Source of the DNA: Carposina sasakii | Taxonomy: Eukaryota; Arthropoda; Insecta; Lepidoptera; Carposinidae | Assembly: GCA_014607495.2 (NCBI GenBank) | Contig: CP053156.1 | Coordinates: forward strand, 9,610,001-9,674,000 | Reading direction: 5' to 3' | Length of the DNA stretch: 64,000 nucleotides | Shown: positions 10,701 to 22,410 of the stretch, in pieces | How positions within the stretch are numbered: the stretch's first letter is position 1 | Layout of the letters: the number at the start of each line of letters is the position of its first letter | Notes under the pieces: model-generated | Database searches by the model: none | What the model was told of the DNA's origin: nothing | What the model saw: only the letters and a program-made list of their open reading frames with translations | Translations under genes and position numbers: made by a program

Positions 10701-11723
10701 TTAACCGACTTCAAACTTTAACTAAAAAGCGATAAATAACGTAACTAATTTATCTACTTAATACATATTAAATATCTCAAACTATTTAAATATTTACAAC
10801 TTAATACCTAATACTTTAACAAAGTCATCTTTAACTATTTACTTACCTATATTTTATTTACCCTGCCGCTATACAGTTTTATTACTAGTGCGGAGGGTAG
10901 AAATCACTATTCAATACTGTAAACGGATTTATGGTCAATTTCAATACTAGAGATCATATAGAATGTCGGATTTTCATATTCTAAATCTTTTAAATTTTGT
11001 ATAAAAACAATGTAACAATTAATCTGAAAATGCAAAAAATCCTTTGGAATTGGTTATTAGAATTGGCTGCAAATAAAATAAATTGTAAGCTCAGGTATTC
11101 GGCATGCGATCCTACAGTGCGATTGACCATTATTAATATAAGTACCTACATATGTGAGTAGGACAGCACCTAAATGTTTGTGTACTATGTGGTTTCTCGA
11201 TATATGCCAGCCTAAATAATACAATGCCTATCATCTGCATCTATAACGCCCTTTAAAATTACCATAACAGTATTGAATTGTACTCTGAATTGTATCTATT
11301 CTTTTTGCTAATAAATAACTTATTATTATTATTATTATTATTTAAATATTTATAATTATCACATATTTTTTGGAGTCGGTGCCAGCCAAACAAATAAATG
11401 TAATTAAGAAAACAGACCCACACTAAATAGTAAAACCAAGAATAGGAAATTGCATTACCGCTGCCTACTACACCGTATTGTATTTTGCCGTGTGTGTGGC
11501 TTTGCCAGTCGCGCGCGTCCATCAACACTACGTTACCTAGGCTGGCACCGACTCCAAAAAATAAGTGATAATTATAAATATTTAAATAGTTAAAGATGAC
11601 TTTGTTAAAGTATTAGGTATTAAGTTGTAAATATTTAAATAGTTTGAGATATTTAATATGTATTAAGTAGATAAATTAGTTACGTTATTTATCGCTTTTT
11701 AGTTAAAGTTTGAAGTCGGTTAA
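10701..11723. mobile_element. TTAA-flanked element with about 140-bp inverted ends
   Basis: TTAA at 10701-10704 and 11720-11723 flank inverted arms that begin CCGACTTCAAACTTTAAC. The arms match for about 140 bp (through TTAAAGATGACTTTGTTAAAG on the right). Inside is a second inverted pair, 11343-11386 against 11539-11584, both bearing GGAGTCGGTGCCAGCC in opposite orientation, plus an ATT microsatellite at 11321-11341. TTAA duplication is typical of piggyBac-type and some other DNA transposons; no transposase is present. Confidence 0.65.
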
Positions 11724-11802
11724 TTTTTTTTTTTTAAAAGTCAGTTTATTTCTCGATTTTTAGTTGTGTTAATGCGTTGTGGACTTAAATAGATGCTAGT
11801 TT

Positions 11803-12190
11803 ATACAGGCTGATTTTTGGTCGTCAACGTTCCCAAAAACTGCGTAATCTCCTCATCATCACTATCATTTTTCTCCTTGGAAACATACCTGGGAAGTGTC
11901 TGGTTTCCAAAATATTAGGGTCCAAAGTTGAGTAAATAGACTGCATTTTTCTGCATGAATGCACATAGACGCGCGTAGCAAGAATTTTCACGAGAAATAA
12001 TTAATATCTGTCTATAAAAAAACTAACATAAACACTGGACACTATACATTTCGCCGATCAAGTACCTAATAAAAAAATTGTTTCAAAAAAATTTACATCG
12101 TTTCTGAGCATTTTTTTTTGCATAAACTTACTTTATTTGATTTATAGAGTACGTACCCTTAGTTAAGGCAACGAAAAAACACCATGTATA
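11803..12190 (-). mobile_element. Rep-A MITE, copy 2
   Basis: Reverse orientation of copy 1: it begins ATTTTTGGTCGTCAACGTTCC and ends at GTACGTACCCTTAGTTAAGG and the AACGAAAAAACA block. About 388 bp, near full length. Confidence 0.7.
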
Positions 12191-12257
12191 CCTAAGGTTT
12201 TCATAAATACCATCTCAGGAGTAGTATCTATCCGTATAAGTATCACGTTACATATAT

Positions 12258-13245
12258 AGTTTCCATCGACCAATTGCAGTACTGTCCCCTAACTCCTAAC
12301 CGTTAAGGAGTTCTGTAGCTTGACCATCAGCACAGCATCATCAGATTTTGATTCAAGTATACCTCACAAGCAACAAGTTAGCCCTACATACTACTATATA
12401 GTTTTCATCGACCAATTGCAGTACTGTCTCCCAACTCCTAACCGTTAAGGAGTTCTGTAGCTTCATCGTCAGAACAGCAGCATCAGATGTTGATTCAAGT
12501 AACACGTTAGCCCCACATACTACTAAATAGTTTCCATCGACCAATTGCAGTACTGTCTCCCAACTCCTAACCGTTAAGGAGTTCTGTAGCTTCATCATCA
12601 GCACAGCAGCATCAGATGTTGATTCAAGTAACACGTTTGCCCTACATACTAATAAATAGTTTCCATCGACCAATTGCAGTACTATGGAGTTCTGTAGCTT
12701 CATCATCAGCACAGCAGCATCAGATGTTGATTCAAGTAACACGTTAGCCCTACATAGTACTAAATAGTTTCCATCGACCAATTGCTGTACTGTCTCCCAA
12801 CTCCTAACCGTTAAGGAGTTCTGTAGATTTATCATCAGCACAGCAGCATCAGATGTTGATTCGAGTAACACGTCAGCCCTACACACTACTAAATAGTTTT
12901 CATCGACCAATTGCTGTACTGTCTCCCAACTCCTAACCGTTAAGGAGTTCTGTAGCTTCATCATCAGCACAGCAGCATCAGATGTTGATTCAAGTAACAC
13001 GTTAGCCTTATATACTACTAAATAGTTTTCATCGACCTATTGCAGTACTGTCTCCCAACTCCTAACCGTTAAGGAGTTCTGTAGCTTCATCATCAGCACA
13101 GCAGCATCAGATGTTGATTCAAGTAACACGTTAGCCCTACATACTACTAAATAGTTTCCATTGACCAATTGCAGTACTGTATCCAAACTCCTAACCGTTA
13201 AGGAGTTCTGTAGCTTCATCATCAGCACAGCAGCATTAGATGTTC
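12258..13245 (-). repeat. 129-bp tandem repeat, 8 units, 43-residue open frame on minus strand
   Basis: Units start at 12258, 12400, 12529, 12658, 12766, 12895, 13024 and 13153 (marker AGTTTYCATYGACC). Five of seven spacings are 129 bp, one is 108 and one is 142. Because 129 = 3 x 43, the minus strand reads as a repeated 43-residue module (VLLESTSDAAVLMMKLQNS, then LTVRSWETVLQLVDGNYLVV). The 108-bp spacing is an in-frame 21-bp deletion. The frame is open over 12353-13000 and again 13037-13228; the break is one substitution turning a Leu codon into TAG in the unit starting at 13024. There is no start context or splice support, so I treat it as a satellite with accidental coding capacity, not a gene. 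Confidence 0.85.
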
Positions 13246-13523
13246 ACACCCTGAAGCATATACCTGAGTAAGACATGATTACGTAACAAAAGCACCATGC
13301 GTGCATACAATTTTCGGTGGTTGCCCTTGATTTCTCCTGGATCCCATCATCAGATCCTGACCTGGTGAAAATGGGACCACCTCAGAAGTGAACTCTATCC
13401 AACAAAAAAAAATTTTTGAAATCCGTCAATAATTGACGGAAATATCGGTGAACATACATAAAAAAAAAAAATTATACATACAGACGAATTGAGAACCTCC
13501 TCCTTTTTTTGAAGTCGGTTAAA
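13246..13523. mobile_element. Terminal part of a lepidopteran-type TTAA repeat
   Basis: Contains CGTCAATAATTGACGG (self-complementary), a region on the minus strand rich in A and T runs, and ends GAAGTCGG followed by TTAA at 13520. The last 15 bases are the inverse of the start of the element at 10705. It is probably the right end of a larger relative into which, or beside which, the 129-bp array grew. Confidence 0.5.
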
Positions 13524-14305
13524 AAACTAACAGCTACCTACTTACTATATGACTAAGGTTTATTATTCATATAGTAAGTATATTAGAAAATTATTGATGT
13601 CGAAATAAATAATAATTAGTCAACCAGCAACCAGTATTAACTTGAACAAGGAATCGGTCCTACATAGTACAAAAAATTTAATCAAAATTGGTAATTGTTT
13701 TTGGGCATAAGAGACTCTTTTATGGAAACTTTTGCAGAAATGCAAGAAAAGTTTTATATATCATGTTTTAGGATATTTACTCTTTGAAATTGTCGAAGGA
13801 AAGAATATTACTCATATTGCAGGATGATCAGTTATTAATTAGCTAGTATGTTAATTAATAACATTGATGCCTAATTCTGAATATACAGACAGATGATTCT
13901 GAATAAACAGATGGCGGGGAACTAATTTTGTTATGGAAATCCGACGGTGCTAACATAAAATTTCACTAACACTATGCGCACAAGCCTGAAATAATTTTTA
14001 TTTTTATTTTTTATACATATAAGTAGGTAATAATTATTTCTACAGTAGGTATAGATATAAATATAAATCTAGGGGGTTATCTACCATGAACTCTTAAGAG
14101 AATTAGTTCCGTAATGAAAGCGATATATCCTGTTTATAGCGGCGTCTCGCTTCCACAATAGAAATAAACGGTAACCCTCTGATGCTTAACCTCTTATACT
14201 ATTTTACTACATACTTATTGATTACCATTATTTATTATCTTAATAAATAATTATTCGACTATTTTTGCCATCTATTTTTATTTTTAATTGTACACAGTAA
14301 AATTT
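13524..14305. other. AT-rich non-coding stretch
   Basis: No reading frame, inverted repeat or other structure that I can support. Confidence 0.5.
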
Positions 14306-15285
14306 TCTACACTAATATTATAAAGAGGAAAACTTTGTTTGTTTGGTTGTAATGAATAGGCTCAAAAACTACTGGACCGATTTTAAAAATTCTTTCACCG
14401 TTAGAATCCTTATAGGACCTGGATGAACATAGGCTATAAGAATTTCCCGATATTCCCACGGGAAGGCGACAAACGGGAATTCTATATTTTTTACGAAAAC
14501 CACTATACATATGAAGCTGAAATCGGGCATATATGTTCATTGGGGAGCAAGGGCAAGGGAGGACTAAAAAACGGATTTCCCGAAATTCCCACGGGAAGGG
14601 GACAAACGGGAATTCATAATTTTTACGAAAACCGCTATACATATTAAGCTGAAATTGGGCATAGATGTTCATTAGGGACTGCAAGTAAGCACTAAGGACG
14701 AATTTCCCGAAATTCCCACGGGAAGGGGGCCAACGGGAATTAATTATTTTTTATGAAAACGGTTACACATATGAATCTTAAGTTGGGCATATTTGTTTAT
14801 TTGGGACCCCGAGGAAGCACTAGGAACGGATTTCTCGAAACTCCCACGGGAAGGGGACAAACGGGAATTCATTTTTTTACGACAAGCGCGATACATATGA
14901 ATTCGAAATTAGACCTGTACGTTCATTAGGGACTGCGAGGGAGCGCTAAGAACGAATTTCCCGAAATTCCCACGGGAAGGGGACTAACGGGAATTCAATT
15001 TTTTTACAAAAACCGCTGTACATGTGAAGCTAAAATCGGAGACTGCGGGGAAGCACTAAGAATTGATTTCCCGAAATTCCCACGGGAAGGGACTGTCTGT
15101 GCGTTTGTGCACGCTAATCTCAGGAACGGCTTAACCGATTTCGGTGCAGTTTTCAGGAATATATTGTGACAGGTCCCACTTAACATATAGGCTACTTTTT
15201 ATCCCGGGAAAATGTTTTTATCCCGGATAATTTCGACATTTTTTTTTCTGTAGTCCACGCGGACGGAGTCGCGGGCGTCCACTAG
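14306..15285 (+). mobile_element. Non-autonomous Helitron with internal tandem repeats
   Basis: Begins TCTACACTAATATTATAAAG and ends with a GC hairpin (CGCGGACGGAGTCGCGGG) then CTAG at 15282-15285, followed by T. It has no Rep/helicase coding sequence. Internal units carrying TTCCCACGGGAAGG start at about 14444, 14577, 14702, 14832, 14955 and 15068, spaced 113-133 bp. The 3' portion has AACATATAGGCTACTTTTTA and TCCCGGGA, a segment found again at 51830. The exact 5' base is less certain than the 3' end. Confidence 0.7.
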
Positions 15286-15297
15286 TAACAAATAAAG

Positions 15298-15655
15298 TTG
15301 ATCATCATAAAATTTATTTTGATATAAAAGAAATATAATTGGCCACATCATGATTACTTATATTTCTGTGTCCCCTAGCTGGGGCCTCCACAGATGTCCG
15401 CCATCCCGTTCGGTTCTGAGCGTCACGTTTTATTTCGCTCCAGGTCTTCCCTACTTTCTTCGCCTCTGCGATGATTGTACGCCGCCAGGTCTGCTTAGGA
15501 CGGCCACGTTTGCGCTTCCCTTTGGGGTTCCAATCCTTTTCCTCCCTTCGAAGCGTGTAGCCGATCCAGTTCCACATGCGGCGTTTAATCTGCTGGTCGA
15601 TTCGGGTCTCACCGCAGCGTTCCCACAGCTCTAAGTTCGAGATTTTCTAGGGCCA
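15298..15655 (-). pseudogene. RTE-type LINE, 3' stub of the reverse transcriptase frame
   Basis: On the minus strand the sequence reads LWERCGETRIDQQIKRR followed by WNWIGYTLRREEKDWNPKGK, RKRGRPKQTWRRTI and TWSEIKRDAQNRTGWR, the familiar C-terminal tail of RTE-type LINE proteins (basic KRGRP box, then W-x-E-I/L-K). The open stretch ends with the stop near 15314; the 3' end lies close to the ATGATC run at 15298. Everything upstream of the tail is missing, as in a typical 5'-truncated insertion. No function remains. Confidence 0.75.
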
Positions 15656-16499
15656 GTAAATACCGAGAATATGGCGAAGACAGCGGTTGACTACGACCTG
15701 GAGCCGGTGCGAGATGTGCTAGGTAACCTTCCAACACACACATCATGATAATTTTCTCAATATAGTTACATACCTACCTATTCAGAATACTTTTTTTTTT
15801 GTTTCGGGGGGGATGAAAATGCATTACGCATACCACCCGCGCGCTGGGGGTACCCGAGTGGTTATTTGGGACTCCCGTATAGGCTAATGAGACCCACGGT
15901 ATACCCACAAAAAACCCCCCATCTTTCTCCTCGCCGCCTGTGATGGGGTTACGGGAACGCTTTCGCACACATCCGCGACCCTGCCGGCGGCAGCCGCCCG
16001 CAAACGGCTCCATCGCGAAAGCCCGAAGGCCCTCCACGATGGGCGCACCAGATGGTAAGGTGCGCTTCCCTCCTCGGCCTCCACTAGTACTGTAGCAGAC
16101 TCCCCCCGATTCTGCTACTAGGAGGCCATGGATACCAGATCAGGTTTGTGGTTCTGCCACCGACCACACCTCGGCCGCAGAGGATAGGGCAAGCGGCGCA
16201 CCGCAATACCGACATGCCTCTTCCTCTGCGGCCCCACCAGTGCCGTTTCGACGGAACGGCCCCCCGCCAGCTCGCAGGGGGTTTAGGGAGAGTGGCGCAC
16301 CGTAATACCTACACGCCTCTCCCCCTGCGATCCCTCCACGGCCGCAGAAGATAGGGGGAACGGCGCACCGTAATACCGGCACTCCTCTTCTTCTGCGGTC
16401 CCACCTCCACGCGCGTTCGCAGTGGACTTGTTCAGCCCGCTGGGAGCGCCCTCCTCGGGCTAGCCGGCGGCCCAAACAGGCCGGCCCTGGTTGCCTCTT

Positions 16500-19400
16500 G
16501 GGTCATTTTCAAAATAATTGCTCATTTCAGAAATGTTACTTTTTATGTCACAATACATAAAAGTAACATAAAAGAAAACAAGGGCTGCATTCACAGTGGT
16601 AAATAAAACAGTTTTTAGTATTTAATATTGTAATAATTAATCAAACACGTACACGTACATTATTATGTACAGTTCGTGAGGTTTAAGCCGAGCTTTGCAT
16701 TTGTGTGAGTGTGCACATAGACACAGGTTAGGTTTATATCGGCGTAACTCCGTCGCGCTCCTACATTTCTTTAAGTCACTCACATGAATAGCTAGCTTAG
16801 CGTAGACCCCCGCGGCTGTACTGGACATAGTGAACATAAACATGAAACATACAAAATAATGACAATAATAAAACCGTCAGGGTTATGTTATTTGAAGATG
16901 GTTACTCAGTTAATCATAAATCGAAAATAAAAATATAATATTAAATGCGAACTTTGAACATTCTCTCTATCGTCATGATAATACTGCACGATTAACTTCC
17001 TAATATTTATATATAATGTCTGCCTATTCATACATGAAATATTTTAACAGTAGCTTCTTAAGTCGTATCTAAAGATACAAAACAAAAAAAAAAATATTTT
17101 AAGTGTTTTTCTTTTAACGAAATTATTTATAATTCAATTTTTTTTTTTATATATTTTGCATAAAACCTTTAATGAAAACCCTTAAATGAAAGTAAATAAA
17201 TAAACGTTCTGAATGTTAAAGGTCAAAATAAGAACCAGTATTTATTTTGTAGCTCAAGTAATTTTAAATTATTTAATGTAAATATATTTAATAAAATTAG
17301 AAAAAAACTTTTGAAATGGCTTCGTTATAACCGTCTAACAGTTAAAACCGTTAGATGATACCCTTAAAATATTTTCGTGTATGAATAGGTAGACCTTATA
17401 TAACTATACATATTATTCACTATCGCTACTAAAAAGATCCCAGAAATTTCTCTTCAAATCAACCGTAGAAACATTATATATTTTGATGGCTTTTTAACCA
17501 TCTTTGCTAGATCCTTAGGTTTAAAATTTACTTAATATCAGATAAAATAGTAACATTTGAAGTAGATGCATTACTGACATGATAATGATTAGTTTCTCCT
17601 ATAGGTTCGACATCATCAGAATTAGGTAAAACTTTATTGGTTACTAACATCTCTAGGTCTTCTTGCTCAGATTCACTTTCAGATGTAGATTCTATAACAA
17701 GTCGTTTTGCTCTTGAACGTTTAACATGATCAGTAATTAATTTGTGACTTTTTATGGCATAACATTGGCAAATATTGGGCTTTAAACAAAAGCAGCTTAA
17801 AATTCGATATTGAATTATATTATCTTCGTTTGGTATTACTTGGTGTATTTTTTGCGTATTTGGAACGGCCACAATTTACAACCCTCAATTTGATTTTCTA
17901 TTCTCAATATGTCCTCCTGATCAATAAGAAATAATTTTACAGTGGTAGCAGTATTGTGTTCAAGTAATTGAATCGCAGTTTCAGCATCAGGTATATCATG
18001 TCCTATGATATTTGTTTATCTAACAATCTTTTTACTACTCCCCCACCCCATCCGCTGCACTTCCCATGGGCCGCTTCAAAAAAATTCCAGGTTGCAAAAA
18101 TAAACCATAAGATTCTATCATTTTGGTAAGAAGGGCAAAGTTCTTCTTTTGCCTGTATTGACTTGACGGACCATCTGAGAAGAAATGTATAGTGTCTTTC
18201 AAAGGAAATCTATGTTTAATGTCACGCATCAGGGGCTCCAAGTGAGCCCAGATCGATTCCGGTGTGTGTTTGTTGCAGTAGAAAATGTACAAAATGATTC
18301 GGGATCAGTTTCATCATTATATATAATGCTTGTGTGCAAGGTGATTGTGAATGTGATGCTCCAAAATGTACTGCTTGTATTTCATTATGAATTTGCAATT
18401 ATAATTTTCTGAGAAGTCACAATGTAGCATAATTTCATTTCTTTGTAAATTCTCCTTCAATGATTTATAAATTTTGTATTGATGTGAAATGTTGTAAATA
18501 TGAATTTTAAGCCTCTTAATTCGTGTCAATTTTATATTCAGTAAGTCATATCTGATTGATTTTGTTTTTGCAAATATACATGTTGAATACATGCACTTTT
18601 GGGTATAAATCACACACTGTAGACTTTATAACGGTGTCCAAAGTATCACCGTCCTTAAAATTTTTTAGTGTTTTTAGGGATGTAAACTTGAAATCTATAT
18701 TACTGTGTCTTTTGCAAACAAGTATTTCGATTTGATAATTGGGATCAATACGTAAAATGGCTTGAAACGTCTGAATGTGGCGTATGAAATTGGAATTCCA
18801 GTCTCCTTTACAAATTAACCGTAAATTTACATCGAATCTAGCAAATATCGTCTTTGCATTTTAACTTTATTTTTTGTTTTAGTTTCTTTCTTAGCTGCAG
18901 TAGCTCGACTGACATCATCTGGTTAAAAAAAGTATAAATTTTTTTTGCTAGGTTATTTCGTTTAATATTAACTTTTTTTGCATTACGTCTGATTGGGTAT
19001 TTAATCCCAATAGCAGACTGTAATTACTTTTCATTTTATACCCTTTTACGATGTCGTTACTTACAATTTCTTTTATACATTTCTCTTTTCATTACTTCCT
19101 GCTGCATTATATTGTATTTTTAAGGATTCTATTAACACATTCTTTTCAAATAACTCCTTTTTAATATTTCTTTTTCTTCTTCAGTAGTGTTTAATTAGCA
19201 ACAAATGAGTTGGTTTTTATTGGGCTTGACACAGTATAAAATGACTCTCTGCTAAACATATTTTCTTTTTCTTCGTCTTCTTTTGTGTTTTGCAAAATTT
19301 TGTATCTATATATTTTTTTTCTTTAAAGCTTTATTCTCTTTGATTAATAATTCAATTTTTTTCTTCATATTTTTATTTTCTTGGTTAATGTTCTATATCT

Positions 19401-20984
19401 TTTCTGATATATTCTTTGGTATTCTTTTCGAGTTTCCTTTTCTATAACTTCTTGTTTATAGTCTGATTTTTGTTTTAAAGTCCTCCAATATTTTCGCCTG
19501 CTTTCTTTCTCTCGATCCGATAGCTCCCAATTTTTTTATAGAATTTTTTAGCTCTTTCTAAATTTTTTTCCTGTAGTGCTTTCCATTTTAGGATTATTCA
19601 ATTTTAGTCGGTCTCGGTACCGTTTTTGCCTCTCTGCCGCAGACAAAGGCATATTTTCTGTAAAGAATAAAAATACAATGTAATAACTCAGAAAATAATA
19701 ATTAAAAAATCATATTTAACGATAAAAGCAGTCTATTTTGAAGCATACGTCGTCGTAAAATTTAACGTGAAAATTAAATTTTGCATCACATTAACATCAC
19801 ATTGTATACAAGTATTTTGAACATTGAGAATAGTATCAAACTTGTCATGCTAGAATAAGTCAGAGCCTGTTAATGCTAGACGAAAATACTTGGGTTATAT
19901 TAAATAAATATATTACACTAATAACTCAAAGCTGCAGATCGCAATATACACTCGATCGCGCAACTTGTACAGTATAAACCAAAACGAAGGTATAAAATGA
20001 TTAGTAAATTACAGTCAGCTATTATAGGGCCAATTTGAGGATTTTAAGTTATCCAAGCATCACTCAAAACACTGAATACGACCATAGAAAAACATGTTTA
20101 TTTTACTATTGGTTTAATTATAATTATATAATATTTTAAAATCATGCTGTGGACACGTCTTAATCCAATTTTATGTAACGTAACATAAAAAAATGTTACA
20201 TAAGTGTGACATAAAGGAACAAGTAAGCATGTTTTTTCTACAAACTAACCTCAAATCACAGAACATAATTCACTCGATCGTTGCAGCTAATTAGCGACAG
20301 AATAGCACTATCATAATAGTTTTCCTGACAATTAAAAATAGTTTTAAATTTACTTACCTTGCGTATTTTTTCCATTTACCAAAAAGAAACCAGATAAATG
20401 TTTTTTATCGACGCACACCATACACCCAACTTTTTTGCCGAGAACAAAATGGCTGCTGCCCTGTGATTGGTCGCCTGAGGTTCGGACAGTGACAGCAAAT
20501 GTTGCCAGTATTAAAGTTTAACAAAATACCTTTTTCGCGACTAAATAATGCGTTACATAAATGAAATAACATCGATGAAGTAATTTGAGACCAGTTTTAT
20601 TTTTATTTATAACTAAAATTAATGTGTCAAATGAATTTTCAAGGATTCTACACACATTTTACAGTGTTATTAGAGAGGATAGCCAATTTTGTTTGATAAT
20701 AAATAAAATACTTTAATGTTTTTTTCAAGTTTAAAATATCAGTGCTGGAAGTTGGACACACGTTTTTTGTAGGAAGACCAGAAACATGCTTTAAAAATTT
20801 CGCAATATATAAAAAAATGAAGTATCAACTACCAACAATGACATTATAATACAATATAAAGAAAGGCTTCTTTGTAATATTCAGTATTTTATTAATATTG
20901 CCATTACAGTTTTTTTGTAGAAATTAAGGAAAGATGATGGACAAGATTTTTTTCTGAAATGAGCAATTATTTTGAAAATGACCC
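16500..20984 (-). mobile_element. 4.5-kb DNA transposon, 34-bp TIRs, TCTT duplication (Sola-like, tentative)
   Basis: The terminal inverted repeats match over 34 bp (16500-16533 against 20951-20984; both start GGGTCATTTTCAAAATAATT). The 4-bp target duplication TCTT is at 16496-16499 and 20985-20988. Just inside each end are clustered ATGTTAC/GTAACAT motifs (16532-16575 and 20172-20225), likely transposase-binding sites. The internal region holds a broken minus-strand transposase. A 4-bp duplication and the DFSEN/SDGPSSQY motifs suggest the Sola superfamily, but that name is an inference. Confidence 0.75.
17528..20421 (-). pseudogene. Degenerate multi-exon transposase of the TIR transposon
   Basis: Pieces of one protein lie in order on the minus strand. 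A short first exon (ATG at 20421, donor GTAAGT at 20357) joins in frame to an exon whose acceptor is at 19659; this encodes a basic start, MPLSAAERQKRYRDRLK, then Lys/Arg-rich sequence broken by at least two frameshifts (about 19600-19400). Further on come HCDFSENYNCKF (about 18360-18425) and HFFSDGPSSQYRQKKNFALL (about 18110-18180) with ADGVGE at 18035-18055; the Asp residues in DFSEN and SDGP look like catalytic acidic positions. A last piece, 17528-17872, holds paired Cys (CFCLKPNICQC). Many stops and shifts; not functional. I recognise the pattern as a widespread insect transposase-like family but cannot name it with certainty. Confidence 0.6.
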
Positions 20985-21081
20985 TCTTAGCTTCACCGTG
21001 GGTGACCAGTCCACGGTTACTCTAAGCCCCCCCGCCATGACAAGGCGGGTAACCATCGGGGGGGGGACCTATTCATAATAC

Positions 21082-21730
21082 TAAACTAACCCACCTTAGC
21101 TACCAAAAAACTTTAACCTGAAAAGTCCATATCGACATGATTGGGCCACAACCTGTGGCCACAGCATATCCACCATCTATGACACAGTAAACAAGCCGTA
21201 ACTACTAGGTATAGTAAGACAAAACGAATTTACTTTGTACAAATTAATAGTTCCTAGGTGCTTAACGTTATTTGCGGGGACATTAGATAGATTAGGGTGA
21301 GGACACAGTGCCGAAGACGGTGCGTACTTAACGAAACGTATACGAATAAGTGACCACTAAACTTTATTACACTGTTTATTGCTCGGTGTTACTTACGTAT
21401 TTCTACGGACAGTTTTATGTGCGAATTAAACGCTATGAGCAATTTAAAAAAGCAATTTAATGTTATTTATTGGAATTTAATATTATTTCATATGTATGTA
21501 TACTGAGTTTCATATCTGCTACTCAGCTATTCGGGTTACATGTGAAATGGTTTGCATGGATTACATGCAAAGAATTTATTTATTCTTACCTAACATGCGA
21601 TTAAACAATACCTCATTCATATAATACTTAAATTCTTTCTCCGACGGATATTGATGCGGTTTTTTAAATAAGTAGATAGAGTAATTCAAGAGGAAAGACT
21701 TTGATGAAACTTAGCAGTAGTAACTATATA
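21082..21730. other. Non-coding stretch
   Basis: No coding signal. GTGCCGAAGACGGTGCG followed by CGAAACGT (21309-21345) recalls a Penelope-type 3' motif but does not complete a hammerhead. Confidence 0.4.
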
Positions 21731-22089
21731 AGGTCTATCCAAAATTAGTGATTATCTTTGCCATTTGCCAGGGTTTTGGAATTGGAACAGGCAACCATAT
21801 ATCATAATAATCAGAAAAAAAAATAGCTTTTTTTTTATATACATATCATTAAAAAAACATATGAGCGTAGAAACGTCTCAAAATTATACACGTTTAAAGC
21901 GGGTTGCCAGGTACTTGCCGCCAAATTTGAAATGGCAACCCTGGTTTTTCGCAATCTCTACATACTGTTCTATCAAATAGATCATACTTTATTCGTTAAA
22001 CATGTGAGCGTAATTCGTCGACAAAATATATTTTTTGAAAAAAGAGTATATTTCTAACTGACCGTTTGACAAGCAATGAGCGGGACCAA

Positions 22090-22190
22090 CTCCGAAATAT
22101 TGAAAAAAAAAATCATCTGTTCCATACAATCTCGAATAATTACTGCATTGAAATGTATGGAACAGCTGATTTTTTTTCAATATTTCGGAG
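22090..22190. repeat. Perfect-stem hairpin inside the TA-flanked element
   Basis: Arms of about 40 bp: CTCCGAAATATTG plus an A run and ATCATCTGTTCCATACA on the left; TGTATGGAACAGCTGAT plus a T run and CAATATTTCGGAG on the right. Only one mismatch and small run-length differences. Loop about 20 nt. Confidence 0.75.
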
Positions 22191-22410
22191 TAGTATGATC
22201 CTATAGTGTAAGTTTTTTTATTTTTTTATTTTTATTTATTTATTTATTTATTTACACGGACTTGATGGCATTACAGTAAACCCAAGATACCGTCAAGTTT
22301 ATAGGTAAAATAAAATAAAAAGTAGACAAAACGAACAAACAGAAAAACAGTAGATAGACATATGTAAAAAAAACAGTGATAAAAAATAATAATAATAATA
22401 AAAACACGAA

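Larger units (their letters stand above)
15791..21066 (-). mobile_element. GC-rich LINE fragment with 15-bp target duplication, split by a DNA transposon
   Basis: Two pieces, 15791-16495 and 20989-21066, form one minus-strand insertion. Flanking it are ACCTATTCAGAATAC (15776-15790) and ACCTATTCATAATAC (21067-21081), a 15-bp duplication with one mismatch. The left end is a T run (minus-strand poly-A) as expected for a LINE 3' end. Inside are three related blocks with GGCGCACCGYAATACC at about 16195, 16295 and 16362. Reading frames here (for example 16140-16475) show no reverse transcriptase motif, so this is a 3' non-coding or C-terminal part. Clade not determined. Confidence 0.65.

Noticed and set aside
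14307..14684. Coding frame on the minus strand (125 codons)
   Set aside because: It is the translation of Helitron internal repeats; the opposite strand is equally open.
15774..16475. Three overlapping GC-rich reading frames as genes
   Set aside because: GC-rich sequence opens several frames at once, and none has a recognisable domain; the region is a LINE fragment.
21307..21350. Second hammerhead-like sequence (CCGAAGA ... CGAAACGT)
   Set aside because: The core has C where the invariant U is needed, and no stem III with a following GUH can be drawn.
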